Position numbers and translations under genes: made by a program | Assembly (NCBI RefSeq): GCF_012927745.1 | Contig: NZ_JABBKX010000005.1 | Location: 1 to 64,000 of the forward strand | From: Neoroseomonas marina | GTDB lineage: Bacteria > Pseudomonadota > Alphaproteobacteria > Acetobacterales > Acetobacteraceae | Reading direction: 5' to 3' | DNA length: 64,000 nt | Shown here: positions 44,113-52,702 of the stretch, piece by piece | How the letters are laid out: the number at the start of each line of letters is the position of its first letter | How positions within the stretch are numbered: position 1 is the first letter of the stretch | The notes under the pieces: model-generated | What the model was told of the DNA's origin: nothing | Seen by the model: only the letters and a program-made list of their open reading frames with translations | Databases searched by the model: none

Positions 44113-44457
44113 CTAGGCGCCCTCAAGGGTCGCGGCAATGGCCTCGATGGCCTCGGCGATGCGCCCCAGGCGTTCCGCCAGGGCGGTGTCTGGGACCGGG
44201 GCCGCGGCGGGCGGTGCCGCCACCGCCCCGCCGGCCTTGAGCGCGGCGATCTCGGCCTGCAGGTCGCCGGTCTCGTCGGCAAGTTGCAGGGCGGCGAGGA
44301 GCAGCATGCGCGTCTCACCGAACTGCATGCCCATGGCCTTGAGCGTGCCGATGCGCTTGTCGACCTCGGCGGCCATGTTCGTGAGGTGGCGCTCCTGCCC
44401 GTCCTGGCAGGCGACGGGGTGGGAATAGCCGCCGACGCGGACCGTGACCTGGGCCAT
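44113..44457 (-). CDS. zapA: cell division protein ZapA
   Basis: ZapA bundles FtsZ filaments at mid-cell. The 114-residue protein starts AQVTVRVGGYSHPVACQDGQE, the ZapA N-terminal beta strands, followed by HLTNMAAEVDKRIGTLKAMG and a long helix LLLAALQLADETGDLQAEIAALKA that dimerises as a coiled coil. A Pro/Ala linker and a second helix end the protein. ATG 44457 overlaps the stop of the upstream small gene (TGATG), so both are translated together. The 6S RNA gene follows three bases after the stop. Confidence 0.93.
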   Translation of the reverse strand: MAQVTVRVGGYSHPVACQDGQERHLTNMAAEVDKRIGTLKAMGMQFGETRMLLLAALQLADETGDLQAEIAALKAGGAVAAPPAAAPVPDTALAERLGRIAEAIEAIAATLEGA

Positions 44458-44678
44458 CAGCTCTCCTCGCCCAGCACGCCGCGCAGCCGCGCGATCGTCT
44501 CGTCGAGGCGGGCCGCCAGCGCGGCGACCGCCTCCGGATCGACGCCGGACGCCGGCAGCGCGGCGGATGGCTCGGCGGCCGGCGACGCGGGACGGGCTGC
44601 CATCGCACGGCCCAGCCGCGCGACCGCCGATTCCAGCCGCAGCGTGGCCTCGGCCACCGGATCCACCGCTTCGTTCAT
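44457..44678 (-). CDS. small helical protein upstream of zapA
   Basis: This 73-residue protein, MNEAVDPVAEATLRLESAV..., consists of two heptad-rich helices (RLESAVARLGRAM and VAALAARLDETIARLRGVL) joined by a Pro/Ala stretch. Its stop overlaps the zapA start by one base (TGATG). Small coiled-coil proteins in this place are common in alphaproteobacteria (DUF4164-like) and may pair with ZapA, but that is inference from position. ATG 44678 was chosen; another start six codons upstream at 44696 is possible. Confidence 0.65.
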   Translation of the reverse strand: MNEAVDPVAEATLRLESAVARLGRAMAARPASPAAEPSAALPASGVDPEAVAALAARLDETIARLRGVLGEES

Positions 44679-44768
44679 CCGACCCCTGGGTTCCACCGTT
44701 CCCTTGCCCCGCGGAACACCGCAGGATGACCGGGAAAGCCTTGGCAGAGAGGGACCTCGGGGTCAACG

Positions 44769-45227
44769 GTGACGCAGCGTGTCAGCAGGCCGGCGGTCAC
44801 GGTCCACGCGCTCGCGCACGCCGAAGCGGCGTTGACGGCGGCGGGACCGGCGGGGGTGGCCCTGATCTCGGCGCCGGGCGCCGCGGGCTTTCTCGGCCCG
44901 GCCTGGTTCCTCGCCCTGGCGGCGGAAGCGGGCCGGCGACACCCCGGCGCGGCATGGGATGCGGTGCTGGACTGCGCCGACGCGGCCGGAACCGCGCTCG
45001 CGGCGATCCGGGCCGGGGCGCGCTGCCTGGTCCTGGCGGCCGATGCCACGGGCTTCGCCGCCGTTGCGGGCGCGGCGGCGGAAGCGGGCGTCGTCCTGCT
45101 GCCCTCCCGCCCCCCCTCCCTGGACCTCGCGCGGCTCGACCTGCGGCGCCGCGCGGGCGCCGCGCGGCTGGCGGCCTGGCTCGCCATGGAAGCGCCACAG
45201 GGATCGCCGACACCCCGGGCCCCGTGA
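44769..45227 (+). CDS. conserved-looking alpha/beta protein, unknown function
   Basis: This 152-residue cytoplasmic protein starts at GTG 44769. It is alanine-rich with alternating strands and helices: GVALISAPGAAGFLGPAWF, WDAVLDCADAAGTALAAIRAG, RCLVLAADATGFAAVAGAAAEAGVVLL. That rhythm suggests a small TIM-barrel-like or Rossmann-like fold of about half a barrel. I recognise no catalytic motif. It is divergent from the zapA group and lies 66 bases before the aldolase gene; the same strand and spacing allow co-transcription. Coding is well supported by frame and length. Confidence 0.65.
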   Translation: MTQRVSRPAVTVHALAHAEAALTAAGPAGVALISAPGAAGFLGPAWFLALAAEAGRRHPGAAWDAVLDCADAAGTALAAIRAGARCLVLAADATGFAAVAGAAAEAGVVLLPSRPPSLDLARLDLRRRAGAARLAAWLAMEAPQGSPTPRAP

Positions 45228-45293
45228 CAGGGCGCATCGCCTGCGGTATCGCGCGCTGCGCTAGACTTAAGGCCCCGAAGGAAGGACGCCACG

Positions 45294-46214
45294 ATGAAGC
45301 TGACCCGCCGCGTGAAGGAAATCCTCTCCTGGTACGAGAGCGACAACCCCGGGACGAAGGCCAATCTCGCCCGCATCCTGATGGAGGGGAAGCTCGGCGG
45401 CACCGGCCGGATGGTGATCCTGCCGGTCGACCAGGGCTTCGAGCACGGCCCGGCCCGCTCCTTCGCGCCGAACCCGGCCGCCTATGACCCGCACTACCAT
45501 TTCGAGCTGGCGATCGAGGCGGGGCTGAACGCCTATGCCGCGCCGCTCGGCATGATCGAGGCCGGGGCGGCGACCTTCGCCGGCTCCATCCCGACGATCC
45601 TGAAGGTGAATTCGTCGAACAGCCTGTCCACCACGAAGGACCAGGCGGTGACGGCGACCGTCTCCGACGCGCTGCGCCTCGGCTGCTCGGCGATCGGCTT
45701 CACCATCTACCCGTCCTCCGAATACCAGTTCGAGATGATGGAGGAGCTGCGCGAGCTCGCCGAGGAAGCGAAGGCCGCCGGCCTCGCCGTCGTCGTGTGG
45801 TCCTACCCGCGCGGCCCGATGCTCGATAAGACCGGCGAGACGGCCTACGACATCTGCGCCTATGCCGCGCACATGGCCGCCCTGCTCGGCGCCCACATCA
45901 TCAAGGTGAAGCCGCCGACCGACGCGCTGTCGCTGGACGCTGCCAAGAAGGTCTACATCGATCGCAAGATCGACGGCTCGGACCTCGCGACGCGGATCAA
46001 GCACATCGTGCAGTCCTGCTTCAACGGCCGCCGCCTGGTTGTCTTCTCGGGCGGCGAGGCGAAGGGCACCGACGCGCTGCTCGCCGAGGTGAAGGCAATC
46101 CATGCCGGCGGCGGCAACGGCTCGATCGTCGGCCGCAACGCCTTCCAGCGCCCGAAGGACGAGGCGCTGAAGCTGCTCGCCGCGATGATCGAGGTCTACA
46201 AGTCCAAGCCGTAA
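45294..46214 (+). CDS. fbaB: class I fructose-bisphosphate aldolase (DhnA/FbaB type)
   Basis: This aldolase cleaves or forms fructose 1,6-bisphosphate through a Schiff base. It has 306 residues and a (beta-alpha)8 barrel of the DhnA group rather than the metal-dependent class II: ILPVDQGFEHGPARSFAPN near 42-60, the probable Schiff-base lysine 204 in HIIKVKPPTD, and phosphate-binding VFSGGEAKGTD and SIVGRNAFQRP. GAAGGA precedes ATG 45294. It serves glycolysis or gluconeogenesis. A strong hairpin follows the stop. Confidence 0.92.
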   Translation: MKLTRRVKEILSWYESDNPGTKANLARILMEGKLGGTGRMVILPVDQGFEHGPARSFAPNPAAYDPHYHFELAIEAGLNAYAAPLGMIEAGAATFAGSIPTILKVNSSNSLSTTKDQAVTATVSDALRLGCSAIGFTIYPSSEYQFEMMEELRELAEEAKAAGLAVVVWSYPRGPMLDKTGETAYDICAYAAHMAALLGAHIIKVKPPTDALSLDAAKKVYIDRKIDGSDLATRIKHIVQSCFNGRRLVVFSGGEAKGTDALLAEVKAIHAGGGNGSIVGRNAFQRPKDEALKLLAAMIEVYKSKP

Positions 46215-46235
46215 GACCGGCCCGGGACCGATCGC

Positions 46236-46269
46236 AACGCCGCCGCGGGGGATGCCCCGCGGCGGCGTT
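46236..46269. terminator. strong hairpin between convergent aldolase and acetyltransferase genes
   Basis: AACGCCGCCGCGGGG (46236-46250) pairs perfectly with 46255-46269 around GATG. It lies 21 bases after the aldolase stop and six bases before the convergent gene's stop, so it probably ends transcription from both sides. No long T-run is present. Confidence 0.75.
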
Positions 46270-46275
46270 CGTCGT

Positions 46276-46917
46276 TCAGGACCCCCGACCGTCGACGCGT
46301 TCCTGCCAATGGCGATGCAGCATCCCGACATCGCCGGCGGTCAGCAGGGGCATGGCGTCCCGCAGCTGCGCATCGGTCCAGCCCCACCACTGCATCGCGA
46401 GCAGCATGGCGCGATCGGCTTCCCCGAAGCGGTGGCGGATCACCTTCGCCGGATTGCCGGCCACGATCGCGTAGGGTTCGACATCCCGGGTCACCACCGC
46501 GCGCGCACCGATGACGGCCCCGTGCCCGATCCGGATGCCCGGCATGACCATCGCTTCCGCGCCGATCCAGACATCGTGCCCGATGACCGTGTCGCCCGCC
46601 GGACGATAACCGTCCGCCGCGCCGGCGAAGGCGGGTTCGTCCGGCACGTAGTGGAAGGGAAAGGTGCTGATCCAGTCGAGCCGATGGCCCTGGTTGCCGG
46701 CCATGACGAAGCTCGCGCCCGTGCCGATCGAACAGAAGCTTCCGATGACGAGCCGGTCCGCGCCGTCATGCGGCAGGACGTAGCGCGCGCAATCCTCGAA
46801 GCCGTGGCCGTGGTAGTAGCCGGAATAGTAGCTGTGGCGCCCGACCACGATGTTCGGGTGGGTCACCTGGCGCGACAGGGGAATGCCCTTGAACGGGCTC
46901 TCGAAGACATTGTGCAT
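46276..46917 (-). CDS. CatB/Vat-related O-acetyltransferase (left-handed beta-helix)
   Basis: This 213-residue acetyl-CoA-dependent transferase of the xenobiotic acetyltransferase group has hexapeptide repeats near 54-65 ([14 protein letters not shown]) and 110-145 ([32 protein letters not shown]), and the catalytic-loop histidine in [10 protein letters not shown]. The Vat/CatB ending [16 protein letters not shown]-like sequence is present ([15 protein letters not shown]). Some relatives inactivate chloramphenicol or streptogramins, but most chromosomal ones have unknown acceptors, so resistance should not be assumed. It is convergent with the aldolase. Confidence 0.9.
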   Translation of the reverse strand: MHNVFESPFKGIPLSRQVTHPNIVVGRHSYYSGYYHGHGFEDCARYVLPHDGADRLVIGSFCSIGTGASFVMAGNQGHRLDWISTFPFHYVPDEPAFAGAADGYRPAGDTVIGHDVWIGAEAMVMPGIRIGHGAVIGARAVVTRDVEPYAIVAGNPAKVIRHRFGEADRAMLLAMQWWGWTDAQLRDAMPLLTAGDVGMLHRHWQERVDGRGS

Positions 46918-47115
46918 GAGGAACTCGCCCCCTGACGCTCCGTCGTCTCGACGGCCGGCGTCAGGTCATGAAGGAAGGCCGCCTGCGAGCCGATGATGGG
47001 TCGCCGGATCTCAGGATCCTCGCGCCACGGGCGCGGGACCGGCTCAGGTGGTACTCGGGGCGGCCTTCATGCGGCGGCGAGTCTCGATGGAGCCGCCGCG
47101 GCGGTCAAGCGGGCG

Positions 47116-47532
47116 TCACGCCTTCCAGGGATCGTAGGTCCCGAAATCCCACAGATATCCCCCCGGGTCCCGCGCGACGTATTCCCGCGATCCGTAATCG
47201 CGATCGAGCGGCCCCTCCAGAATATCGGCGCCCGCGGCGCGCGCCTTGGCGCAATGCGCGTCGACATCCTTGACGATGACGTAGATGCACTCCGTCACCC
47301 CGCCGATCTGGTTCGGCAGGCGCATATCGAAGAAGGCGCGGTCGGCGCCGCCCAGCATCACCATGCCGCGATGCTCGCCCTCGCCATAGGACAGCTCGGC
47401 ATGGATCACCCCGCCGTCGGGCCCCGGCACCACCAGCTTCTCGACGAAGCCGAACGCCTCGGTCAGAAAGCGGATCGCGGCCTTAGGGTCGGCATAGCGC
47501 AGACAGGGGATCACGGCGGATGAGTGCGGCAT
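47116..47532 (-). CDS. VOC-family protein (PhnB/glyoxalase-like)
   Basis: This 138-residue single-domain VOC protein has [21 protein letters not shown] at the start, then [19 protein letters not shown], and a C-terminal [20 protein letters not shown] where the glutamate metal ligand is replaced by aspartate or lost. Such proteins include antibiotic-binding and predicted lactoylglutathione-lyase-like members; I cannot assign a reaction. Its 5' end overlaps the divergent thiE start by 13 bases, so the two promoters lie inside each other's coding sequence. The 200 bases beyond its stop, to the CatB-like gene, hold nothing that I recognise. Confidence 0.85.
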   Translation of the reverse strand: MPHSSAVIPCLRYADPKAAIRFLTEAFGFVEKLVVPGPDGGVIHAELSYGEGEHRGMVMLGGADRAFFDMRLPNQIGGVTECIYVIVKDVDAHCAKARAAGADILEGPLDRDYGSREYVARDPGGYLWDFGTYDPWKA

Positions 47533-48170
47533 CTCGGGACAGCTCCTCGGCAGGCTGCCGACTCTACCTGATCACGCCCCCACGGTTCGCGGTCACGCGA
47601 TTTCGTGAAGACCTCGCCGCCGCCCTCGATGCCGGCGACGTGGCCTGCCTGCAGCTGCGGCTGAAGGATGCCACGCCCGACGACGTCAAGCGCGCGACCG
47701 AAACGCTGATGCCCGTCTGCCACGCGCGCGACGTCGCCTTCATCCTGAACGACGATGCCGGGCTCGCCCATGCGCTCGGCTGCGACGGCGCGCATCTGGG
47801 CCAGACGGATGGCGACCATGCCGGGGCGCGCAGGCTGCTCGAGGGCAGGATCCTCGGCATCACCTGCCACGCCTCCCGGCACCTCGCGATGGAAGCGGGC
47901 GAGCTCGGTGCCGACTATGTCGCCTTCGGCGCCTTCTTCCCGACCGACACGAAGGAGGTCGTGCACCACGCGGCGCCCGAGATCCTCGAATGGTGGTCGC
48001 AGATGATGGAGATCCCCTGCGTCGCGATCGGCGGCATCACGGCGGAGAACTGCGGCCCGCTGGTCCGCGCCGGGGCGGATTTCCTCGCCGTGGTGGGCGC
48101 GGTGTGGAACCACGCCGACGGCCCCGAGGCCGGCGTGCGCGCCATGAATGCGGCGATCGGAGCGGCCTGA
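47520..48170 (+). CDS. thiE: thiamine phosphate synthase
   Basis: ThiE joins HMP-PP and thiazole phosphate to make thiamine phosphate. It has 216 residues and a TIM barrel: CRLYLITPP at the start, [13 protein letters not shown] binding the pyrophosphate, [39 protein letters not shown], and [29 protein letters not shown]. The conserved 'GPxFxT.TK' loop reads [12 protein letters not shown] 47520 overlaps the start of the divergent VOC gene. Its pathway partner thiD is at 20.1 kb. No TPP riboswitch is seen, and the overlap leaves no leader for one. Confidence 0.93.
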   Translation: MSAASRDSSSAGCRLYLITPPRFAVTRFREDLAAALDAGDVACLQLRLKDATPDDVKRATETLMPVCHARDVAFILNDDAGLAHALGCDGAHLGQTDGDHAGARRLLEGRILGITCHASRHLAMEAGELGADYVAFGAFFPTDTKEVVHHAAPEILEWWSQMMEIPCVAIGGITAENCGPLVRAGADFLAVVGAVWNHADGPEAGVRAMNAAIGAA

Positions 48171-48176
48171 CGCCGC

Positions 48177-49811
48177 CTACAGCGTCCAGCCCCCGACATC
48201 GGCGAGGAACACCTCCGTCCCCGCCCCGACCGACACCAACGACGTGGTGATCAGCACATGGCTCGCCCAGGCCGGCGCCTCCTGCGGGGCGGTCGCGGTG
48301 TGGTCGAGGGCCCGGCTGTTGAACCGCACCTCCCGCCAGTCGGCGAGTTCGGCCGCCGCGGCGGGGGACTGCACCTCGCCCCAGAACTGCGTGTCGCCGA
48401 ACCGCGTGACGCCATGGGCATCGGTGGCGAGCGCCCGACCCCAATGGATCTGGAACCAGATCGGGCCGAGCGGCCCCGGTCCATCGACGCGATACCACAG
48501 CGCGGCCCCGAAGCCCTGGCCCGGACGGATCGGCGCGGCGACGGAGAAGGTGAAATCGGTGCCGCCGCCGACCTCCTTGAGGATGCGCAGGCAACGCGAC
48601 CCGCTGCGCGGGCGGGCGGTGGACAGCGCTGCCTCCCCGCGCGCGCTATTCCAGCGGATCAGGTGGGCCGTTTCACGCTGCGTGCCGTCGCCGCCGACCC
48701 AGCAGGGCAGCGTCAGCGTCTCCCCGCTGAAGCGGCCGGCATCGCCGAACACGTTGTGGCGCCGGTCATCCTTGGTGATGGCCGGGACGTGGCGGTTGCC
48801 CTGCCCGGCCATGCCGTCGATCAGGATGCTGCCCTCCCCGCCCGCCAGCGCGCCGCTCGCTGTGCGCCAGTTCCAGGCGAAGCAGTCGCGCAGGACGATT
48901 CGCGCCTGGCGATCGCGCGCCATGAACATGAAGCGGTTGCGGTTGCCCTGCGCGAAGTCGACGCCGGAGATCTGGATGCCGCCGCCCTGCAGCAGCAGGT
49001 TGCCGGCGACCAAGTCGAAGGGGATGTCCTGTTCGGCGGTCGGGCGGTGCTTCTCGAACCAGCAGCCGAAGAACTGGTTCAGCCCCGATCCGACGAACCA
49101 TTGCCGGCAATAGTCGAAGGCGCAGCCCTGGAAGACCGTCATCGCCCCCGCGCGGTTCGCCACGGCGACGTCCGAATTGCCGAGCGTGCAGCCGTAGAAG
49201 GACATGTTCTCGCCGGCATCGTCGTTGCTCGTGAAGGCCAGACAGGTGCGGCAGCCATGCACCTGCAGGCTGAAGGCCTGGCAGAGATAGGTCTTCGCCC
49301 CGTAGTCGATGCCCGTCCCGAATTCCGAGATCGACAGGTTGCGCAGCGTGATCCGGCTCGACCGCGTCTCGGTCGTCGTCGCCATCGCGATGCCGGTGCT
49401 GGGGCTGCGGGATCCGGGGCCGCGCAGGATCAGGCCCTCGATCACCTGCGGTGCCTGGTCGTATTGGGGCGCGTCCGGCGGCGCCGTCACGGTCAGCAGC
49501 GCCGTTCCCGCGGGCAGGCGCCGGCCGTCCAGCACGGCGCGGGCACCGCTGATCGAGACGCGGGTCGGATCGAGCCGCAGCCCCCGATCCACGCGATAGG
49601 TCCGCGCGGCGAGGACCAGGACGCCCCCCTGCGGCCCGAGCGCAGCGATCGCGGCCTGGATGGCCCCTGCGTCGTCGGCCTGTCCGTCGCCGCGGGCGCC
49701 GAAGGCCTCGGCCGTGACGCGGCCCGTGCCGGGTGCCTGGGCAGCCGCGGGCATCGCCGCAAGTGCCAACGGGGCGGCGGCGAACAGGGCACGACGGTCC
49801 GGACCGGCCAT
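48177..49811 (-). CDS. secreted right-handed beta-helix (pectate-lyase-like) protein
   Basis: This 544-residue exported protein has the signal PDRRALFAAAPLALAAMPAAAQ, with an RR pair, possibly Tat. The N-terminal block VTAEAFGARGDGQADDAGAIQAAI is the typical start of the pectate lyase superfamily 3 domain found in polysaccharide lyases and phage tailspikes. Then come many short strand-turn repeats rich in N, G, D and S between about 130 and 330 (for example ITLRNLSISEFGTGIDYG), consistent with a beta-helix. The C-terminal 150 residues look like a separate beta-sandwich. No lyase catalytic residues can be named. The function may be binding or cleavage of a surface glycan. It is convergent with thiE. 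Confidence 0.8.
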   Translation of the reverse strand: MAGPDRRALFAAAPLALAAMPAAAQAPGTGRVTAEAFGARGDGQADDAGAIQAAIAALGPQGGVLVLAARTYRVDRGLRLDPTRVSISGARAVLDGRRLPAGTALLTVTAPPDAPQYDQAPQVIEGLILRGPGSRSPSTGIAMATTTETRSSRITLRNLSISEFGTGIDYGAKTYLCQAFSLQVHGCRTCLAFTSNDDAGENMSFYGCTLGNSDVAVANRAGAMTVFQGCAFDYCRQWFVGSGLNQFFGCWFEKHRPTAEQDIPFDLVAGNLLLQGGGIQISGVDFAQGNRNRFMFMARDRQARIVLRDCFAWNWRTASGALAGGEGSILIDGMAGQGNRHVPAITKDDRRHNVFGDAGRFSGETLTLPCWVGGDGTQRETAHLIRWNSARGEAALSTARPRSGSRCLRILKEVGGGTDFTFSVAAPIRPGQGFGAALWYRVDGPGPLGPIWFQIHWGRALATDAHGVTRFGDTQFWGEVQSPAAAAELADWREVRFNSRALDHTATAPQEAPAWASHVLITTSLVSVGAGTEVFLADVGGWTL

Positions 49812-49909
49812 GCGGCAACTCCCCAGCGAAACCGCGACCATAGGCCGCGCCCCCCGCCGGCCCGGTCTGCAGGAGTCGAAAACTGCTGGGGCGATCGCCT
49901 GGCGATGCT

Positions 49910-50656
49910 ATGGCCAGGATCATGGACGAGACCCGCTTCCACACCCTGCTCCATCGCCCCGGCACGCTGGTCGATGTCGGTGCTCATGACGGGCTGATCA
50001 CCATTCCCCTGGCGCGGCTGCCCCGATCCCGCGTGATCGCCTTCGAACCCCTGCCACCCGCCTTCGCGCGCCTGCAGGCGGCGCTGCGCGGCGCCTTCGG
50101 CGCGGTGCCGCCGCATGTCGACTGCCGCGCCGCGGCGCTCGGCGACAGCGCGGGGGAGATCATGCTCGCGATGCCGGTGCTCGACGGCGTCGCGCAGGAA
50201 CAATGGGCGAGCACCGCGAAGGATTACGCGGCGCATCTCTCCGCGCGCGTGTCCGTCGAGCGCTTCGCGGTGCCGGTCGAACGCCTCGACGATCTCGGCC
50301 TCGCGGACCTCACCGCGATGAAGGTCGATGCGGAGGGCGCCGAATACGAGATCCTGCGCGGCGCGCGCGAGACGCTGCTGCGCTGCCGCCCGGTGATGAC
50401 GCTCGAGATCGAGGAACGCCACCGCGAGGGCAGCACCTGGGCGGTGCCGGCCTATCTCGATGCGCTCGGCTACGAGGTGCTGTTCGAACTGGGCGGGGAA
50501 TGGTTCCCGGTCGCGTCGCTCGACCGCGCGACGATGCAGCGCGCCTCCCCCGATCCTTCGGTGTTCGAGGCGTCCGACCCTTACGTCTTCGTCTTCTACG
50601 CCCTGCCGCGCGAGATCGCGCCGGCCCTCCTGGCGCGCCTCGGGGCAGCGGCGTAA
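49910..50656 (+). CDS. FkbM-family SAM-dependent methyltransferase
   Basis: This 248-residue Rossmann methyltransferase has the SAM motif TLVDVGAHDGLITIPLARL near residue 20, VIAFEPLPPAFARLQAAL as motif II, then DDLGLADLTAMKVDAEGAEYEILRGARETL, the FkbM signature, followed by PVMTLEIEERH. FkbM members methylate hydroxyls of sugars or polyketides. The divergent gene next to it codes for a beta-helix protein, so a glycan substrate is possible but unproven. The start is ATG 49910; a second ATG four codons later (ATGGACGAG) is an alternative. Confidence 0.88.
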   Translation: MARIMDETRFHTLLHRPGTLVDVGAHDGLITIPLARLPRSRVIAFEPLPPAFARLQAALRGAFGAVPPHVDCRAAALGDSAGEIMLAMPVLDGVAQEQWASTAKDYAAHLSARVSVERFAVPVERLDDLGLADLTAMKVDAEGAEYEILRGARETLLRCRPVMTLEIEERHREGSTWAVPAYLDALGYEVLFELGGEWFPVASLDRATMQRASPDPSVFEASDPYVFVFYALPREIAPALLARLGAAA

Positions 50657-50679
50657 CCTCCGCGCAAACGGAGGGAAAC

Positions 50680-51525
50680 ATGTCCATCACTGCGCAGCGC
50701 CTCATCGTCACGCGCGCCTCGGGGTCCTGCGGGGCCGAGGTCTCGGGCCTCGACCTGCGGGACGGGCTCGACGATCGCACCGCCGCCGAATTGCGCGCGA
50801 TCTGGCTCGAACACGGCGTGATCTTCCTGCGCGACGCGGACCTGCCGCCGGCGCGCTTCCTCGACTTCGCGCGGAAGTTCGGCACGCCCGTCGAATACCC
50901 CTTCGTGCGCGGCCTGGACGGCTTCCCGCAGATCACGCCGGTCATCAAGGAACCGCACGAGCGCATCAACTTCGGCGGCGTCTGGCATTCCGACACCGCC
51001 TATCTCGAACGTCCGCCCATGGCGACGATGCTGGTCGCGCGCGAGGTGCCGGCGGCCGGCGGCGACACGCTCTTCGCCGATGCGCGCGCGGCGTACGACG
51101 CGTTGTCGCCGGGCCTGCGCGCGACGCTCGACGGGCTGCGCGCGATCAACTCCTCGAAGAAGGCCGATGCGTCCAAGACGCGTGAGGACCGGCAGAAGGA
51201 ACGCGGCGCGGTGACGAACGCCGAGGTGCTCGAAGCCTCGCATCCCGTGGTCCGCACGCATCCCGAGACGGGGCGCCGCGCGCTCTACGTCAACCTCGGC
51301 CACACCGCGCAGTTCGAGGGCTGGACCGCTGAGGAGTCGAAGGCGCTCCTCGACTACCTGTTCGCCCACATCACCAGGCCGGAATTCACCTGCCGCTTCC
51401 GCTGGGCGCCGGGCTCGCTCGCCTTCTGGGACAACCGCGCGGTGCAGCACTATCCGGTGAACGATTATCACGGCCACCGGCGCGAGATGCATCGCATCAC
51501 GCTGCTCGGGGACGTCCCAGCCTAG
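50680..51525 (+). CDS. TauD/TfdA-family Fe(II)/2-oxoglutarate dioxygenase
   Basis: This 281-residue enzyme has the TauD double-stranded beta-helix. Iron ligands are H103 and D105 (VWHSDTAY) and H257 (VQHYPVNDY), with the 2-oxoglutarate-binding arginine among R267-R272. Family members oxidise taurine, alkyl sulphates, 2,4-D and others; the substrate pocket cannot be assigned. AGGG stands a few bases before ATG 50680, and the gene follows the methyltransferase by 23 bases, so they may be co-transcribed. A family B palindromic repeat ends the unit. Confidence 0.93.
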   Translation: MSITAQRLIVTRASGSCGAEVSGLDLRDGLDDRTAAELRAIWLEHGVIFLRDADLPPARFLDFARKFGTPVEYPFVRGLDGFPQITPVIKEPHERINFGGVWHSDTAYLERPPMATMLVAREVPAAGGDTLFADARAAYDALSPGLRATLDGLRAINSSKKADASKTREDRQKERGAVTNAEVLEASHPVVRTHPETGRRALYVNLGHTAQFEGWTAEESKALLDYLFAHITRPEFTCRFRWAPGSLAFWDNRAVQHYPVNDYHGHRREMHRITLLGDVPA

Positions 51526-51579
51526 GGTCGTTCCCGTTCGCCATGGGTCATGAGACCCTTGTTGTCGCGAGCATCTTCA

Positions 51580-51607
51580 CCCGATCAGGTGATCCCGCCT
51601 GATCGGG
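51580..51607. repeat. palindromic intergenic repeat (family B), bidirectional hairpin
   Basis: CCCGATCAGG (51580-51589) pairs with CCTGATCGGG (51598-51607). The roughly 50 bases before it, beginning CGTTCCCGTTCGCCA, match the corresponding region at 23486-23543. As at the other copy, it separates two convergent genes. Confidence 0.7.
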
Positions 51608-51614
51608 ATCCGCC

Positions 51615-51926
51615 CTAGCGCTCCAGGCTGCGGAGATAGGCCAGCAGGGCATTGATCTCGGGCTGGCTGAAGGACTGTTCGGGCATGTCCGGATGGCCGG
51701 TAACGATGCCTTCGGCCAGCGCCTCGGCGAGGTCGTCGACCGGATAGCGGCGGTGCAGGTCGCGGAAGGCCGGTGCGTTCGGCCGCGGGCTCGCCCCCGT
51801 GCGGCCGACCGCGTGGCAGGACCCGCATCGTTCGGTCGCGAGGCGTTCGCCCTGGGCCACGTCCTGCGCCTCACCCGGCGCGGCGCAGGCGGTGACCAGC
51901 AGAGCGAACACGGCCAGGGCGCGCAT
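51615..51926 (-). CDS. small c-type cytochrome
   Basis: This 103-residue class I cytochrome c has the heme motif CGSCH (C34, C37, H38) and likely axial methionine in GHPDMPEQSF near residue 82. The N-terminus MRALAVFALLVTACAAPGEAQ is a signal; VTAC at cysteine 14 could be a lipobox. ATG 51926 was chosen; the frame opens five codons earlier at a TTG that would overlap the upstream gene. The electron partner is unknown and no oxidase gene is adjacent. It starts two bases after the stop of the coiled-coil gene. Confidence 0.85.
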   Translation of the reverse strand: MRALAVFALLVTACAAPGEAQDVAQGERLATERCGSCHAVGRTGASPRPNAPAFRDLHRRYPVDDLAEALAEGIVTGHPDMPEQSFSQPEINALLAYLRSLER

Positions 51927-51928
51927 CG

Positions 51929-52630
51929 TCACGACCCGCAACTCGTCAGCGCGGCGGTCGCGAAGCCCCGGATTTCCGAGGTCACGCTCAGCGCCAGTTC
52001 CGCATTGCCGAGCACCACCACCTGGCGCTGCGGCAGGCCGGTGAAGGTCTGCGGGTCCTGCCCCGCCACCGTCACGACGACATTCGCCGTACGATTGATC
52101 TCATCCGTCTGGTTCGCCGAACTCACCACGACGCGGACCAGGCCTTCGGCCAGCTCGATGCCGGAACTCTCCGGGATGCGGGGGCCGTAGACGATGGCGA
52201 AGCGGCGGGAGGTGCCGCGCGCCTCGCAGCGGCGCACCGGGGCGGCGTCGCGCAGCACCTGCTCCACGCGCTCGCGCGGGATGCCGGCGGCGATGCGCTG
52301 CTGGGCCAGGGAGAACAGCGCCGCGGCGTCGCCTGCCGGCACGTCCCGCCGGTAGCGCGCCTGCAGCGCGGCGTAGTCCGCGCGGGACTGCCGCAATTCG
52401 CCCTCGAGCTGGCCGTTGCGGGAATTGAGCTCGCGGATCTCGTTGCCCTGGGTCTCGATCCGTTCCTCGAGGCCCGTGACCTCGGCCCGCGCCAGGTCGA
52501 GGCCCGTGCGGTACGACCAGAAGCCCAGGCCCAGGAAGATGGCGAGCCCCGTCACCCACTTCGCCGCCCGCACGGCGAATTGCGCGTTGCGGCGCCTGCG
52601 TTCCCGGCTGCGTCTCGATCCGATCGACAT
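51929..52630 (-). CDS. membrane-anchored coiled-coil protein, unknown function
   Basis: This 233-residue protein starts with a very basic segment (RRSRERRRRNAQF), followed by a transmembrane helix at about 27-45 (VTGLAIFLGLGFWSYRTGL). A coiled coil with clear heptads spans 50-95 (VTGLEERIETQGNEIRELNSR...). The C-terminal part, about 125-233, is beta-rich (FAIVYGPRIPESSGIELAEGLVRVVVSSANQ) with cysteines C134 and C231. The N-in topology would put the coil and C-domain in the periplasm. I do not recognise the family. It is followed two bases later by the cytochrome c gene, an arrangement that suggests one transcript. Confidence 0.75.
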   Translation of the reverse strand: MSIGSRRSRERRRRNAQFAVRAAKWVTGLAIFLGLGFWSYRTGLDLARAEVTGLEERIETQGNEIRELNSRNGQLEGELRQSRADYAALQARYRRDVPAGDAAALFSLAQQRIAAGIPRERVEQVLRDAAPVRRCEARGTSRRFAIVYGPRIPESSGIELAEGLVRVVVSSANQTDEINRTANVVVTVAGQDPQTFTGLPQRQVVVLGNAELALSVTSEIRGFATAALTSCGS

Positions 52631-52702
52631 CGACCCCGTGCTCTAGTTCCGGCCGGGGGCTTATAGACGCGAGGCCACCCGCCAAGGCAACCCGCCCCGG
52701 CG

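Noticed and set aside
46276-46917. Chloramphenicol resistance gene catB
   Set aside because: The protein belongs to the wide CatB/Vat superfamily, but most chromosomal members have other acceptors; nothing here shows an antibiotic substrate or mobile context.
46918-47115. Small frames between the VOC and CatB-like genes
   Set aside because: All are Arg/Pro/Gly-rich without a ribosome-binding site or conserved pattern; the 198 bases appear to be plain intergenic or regulatory sequence.
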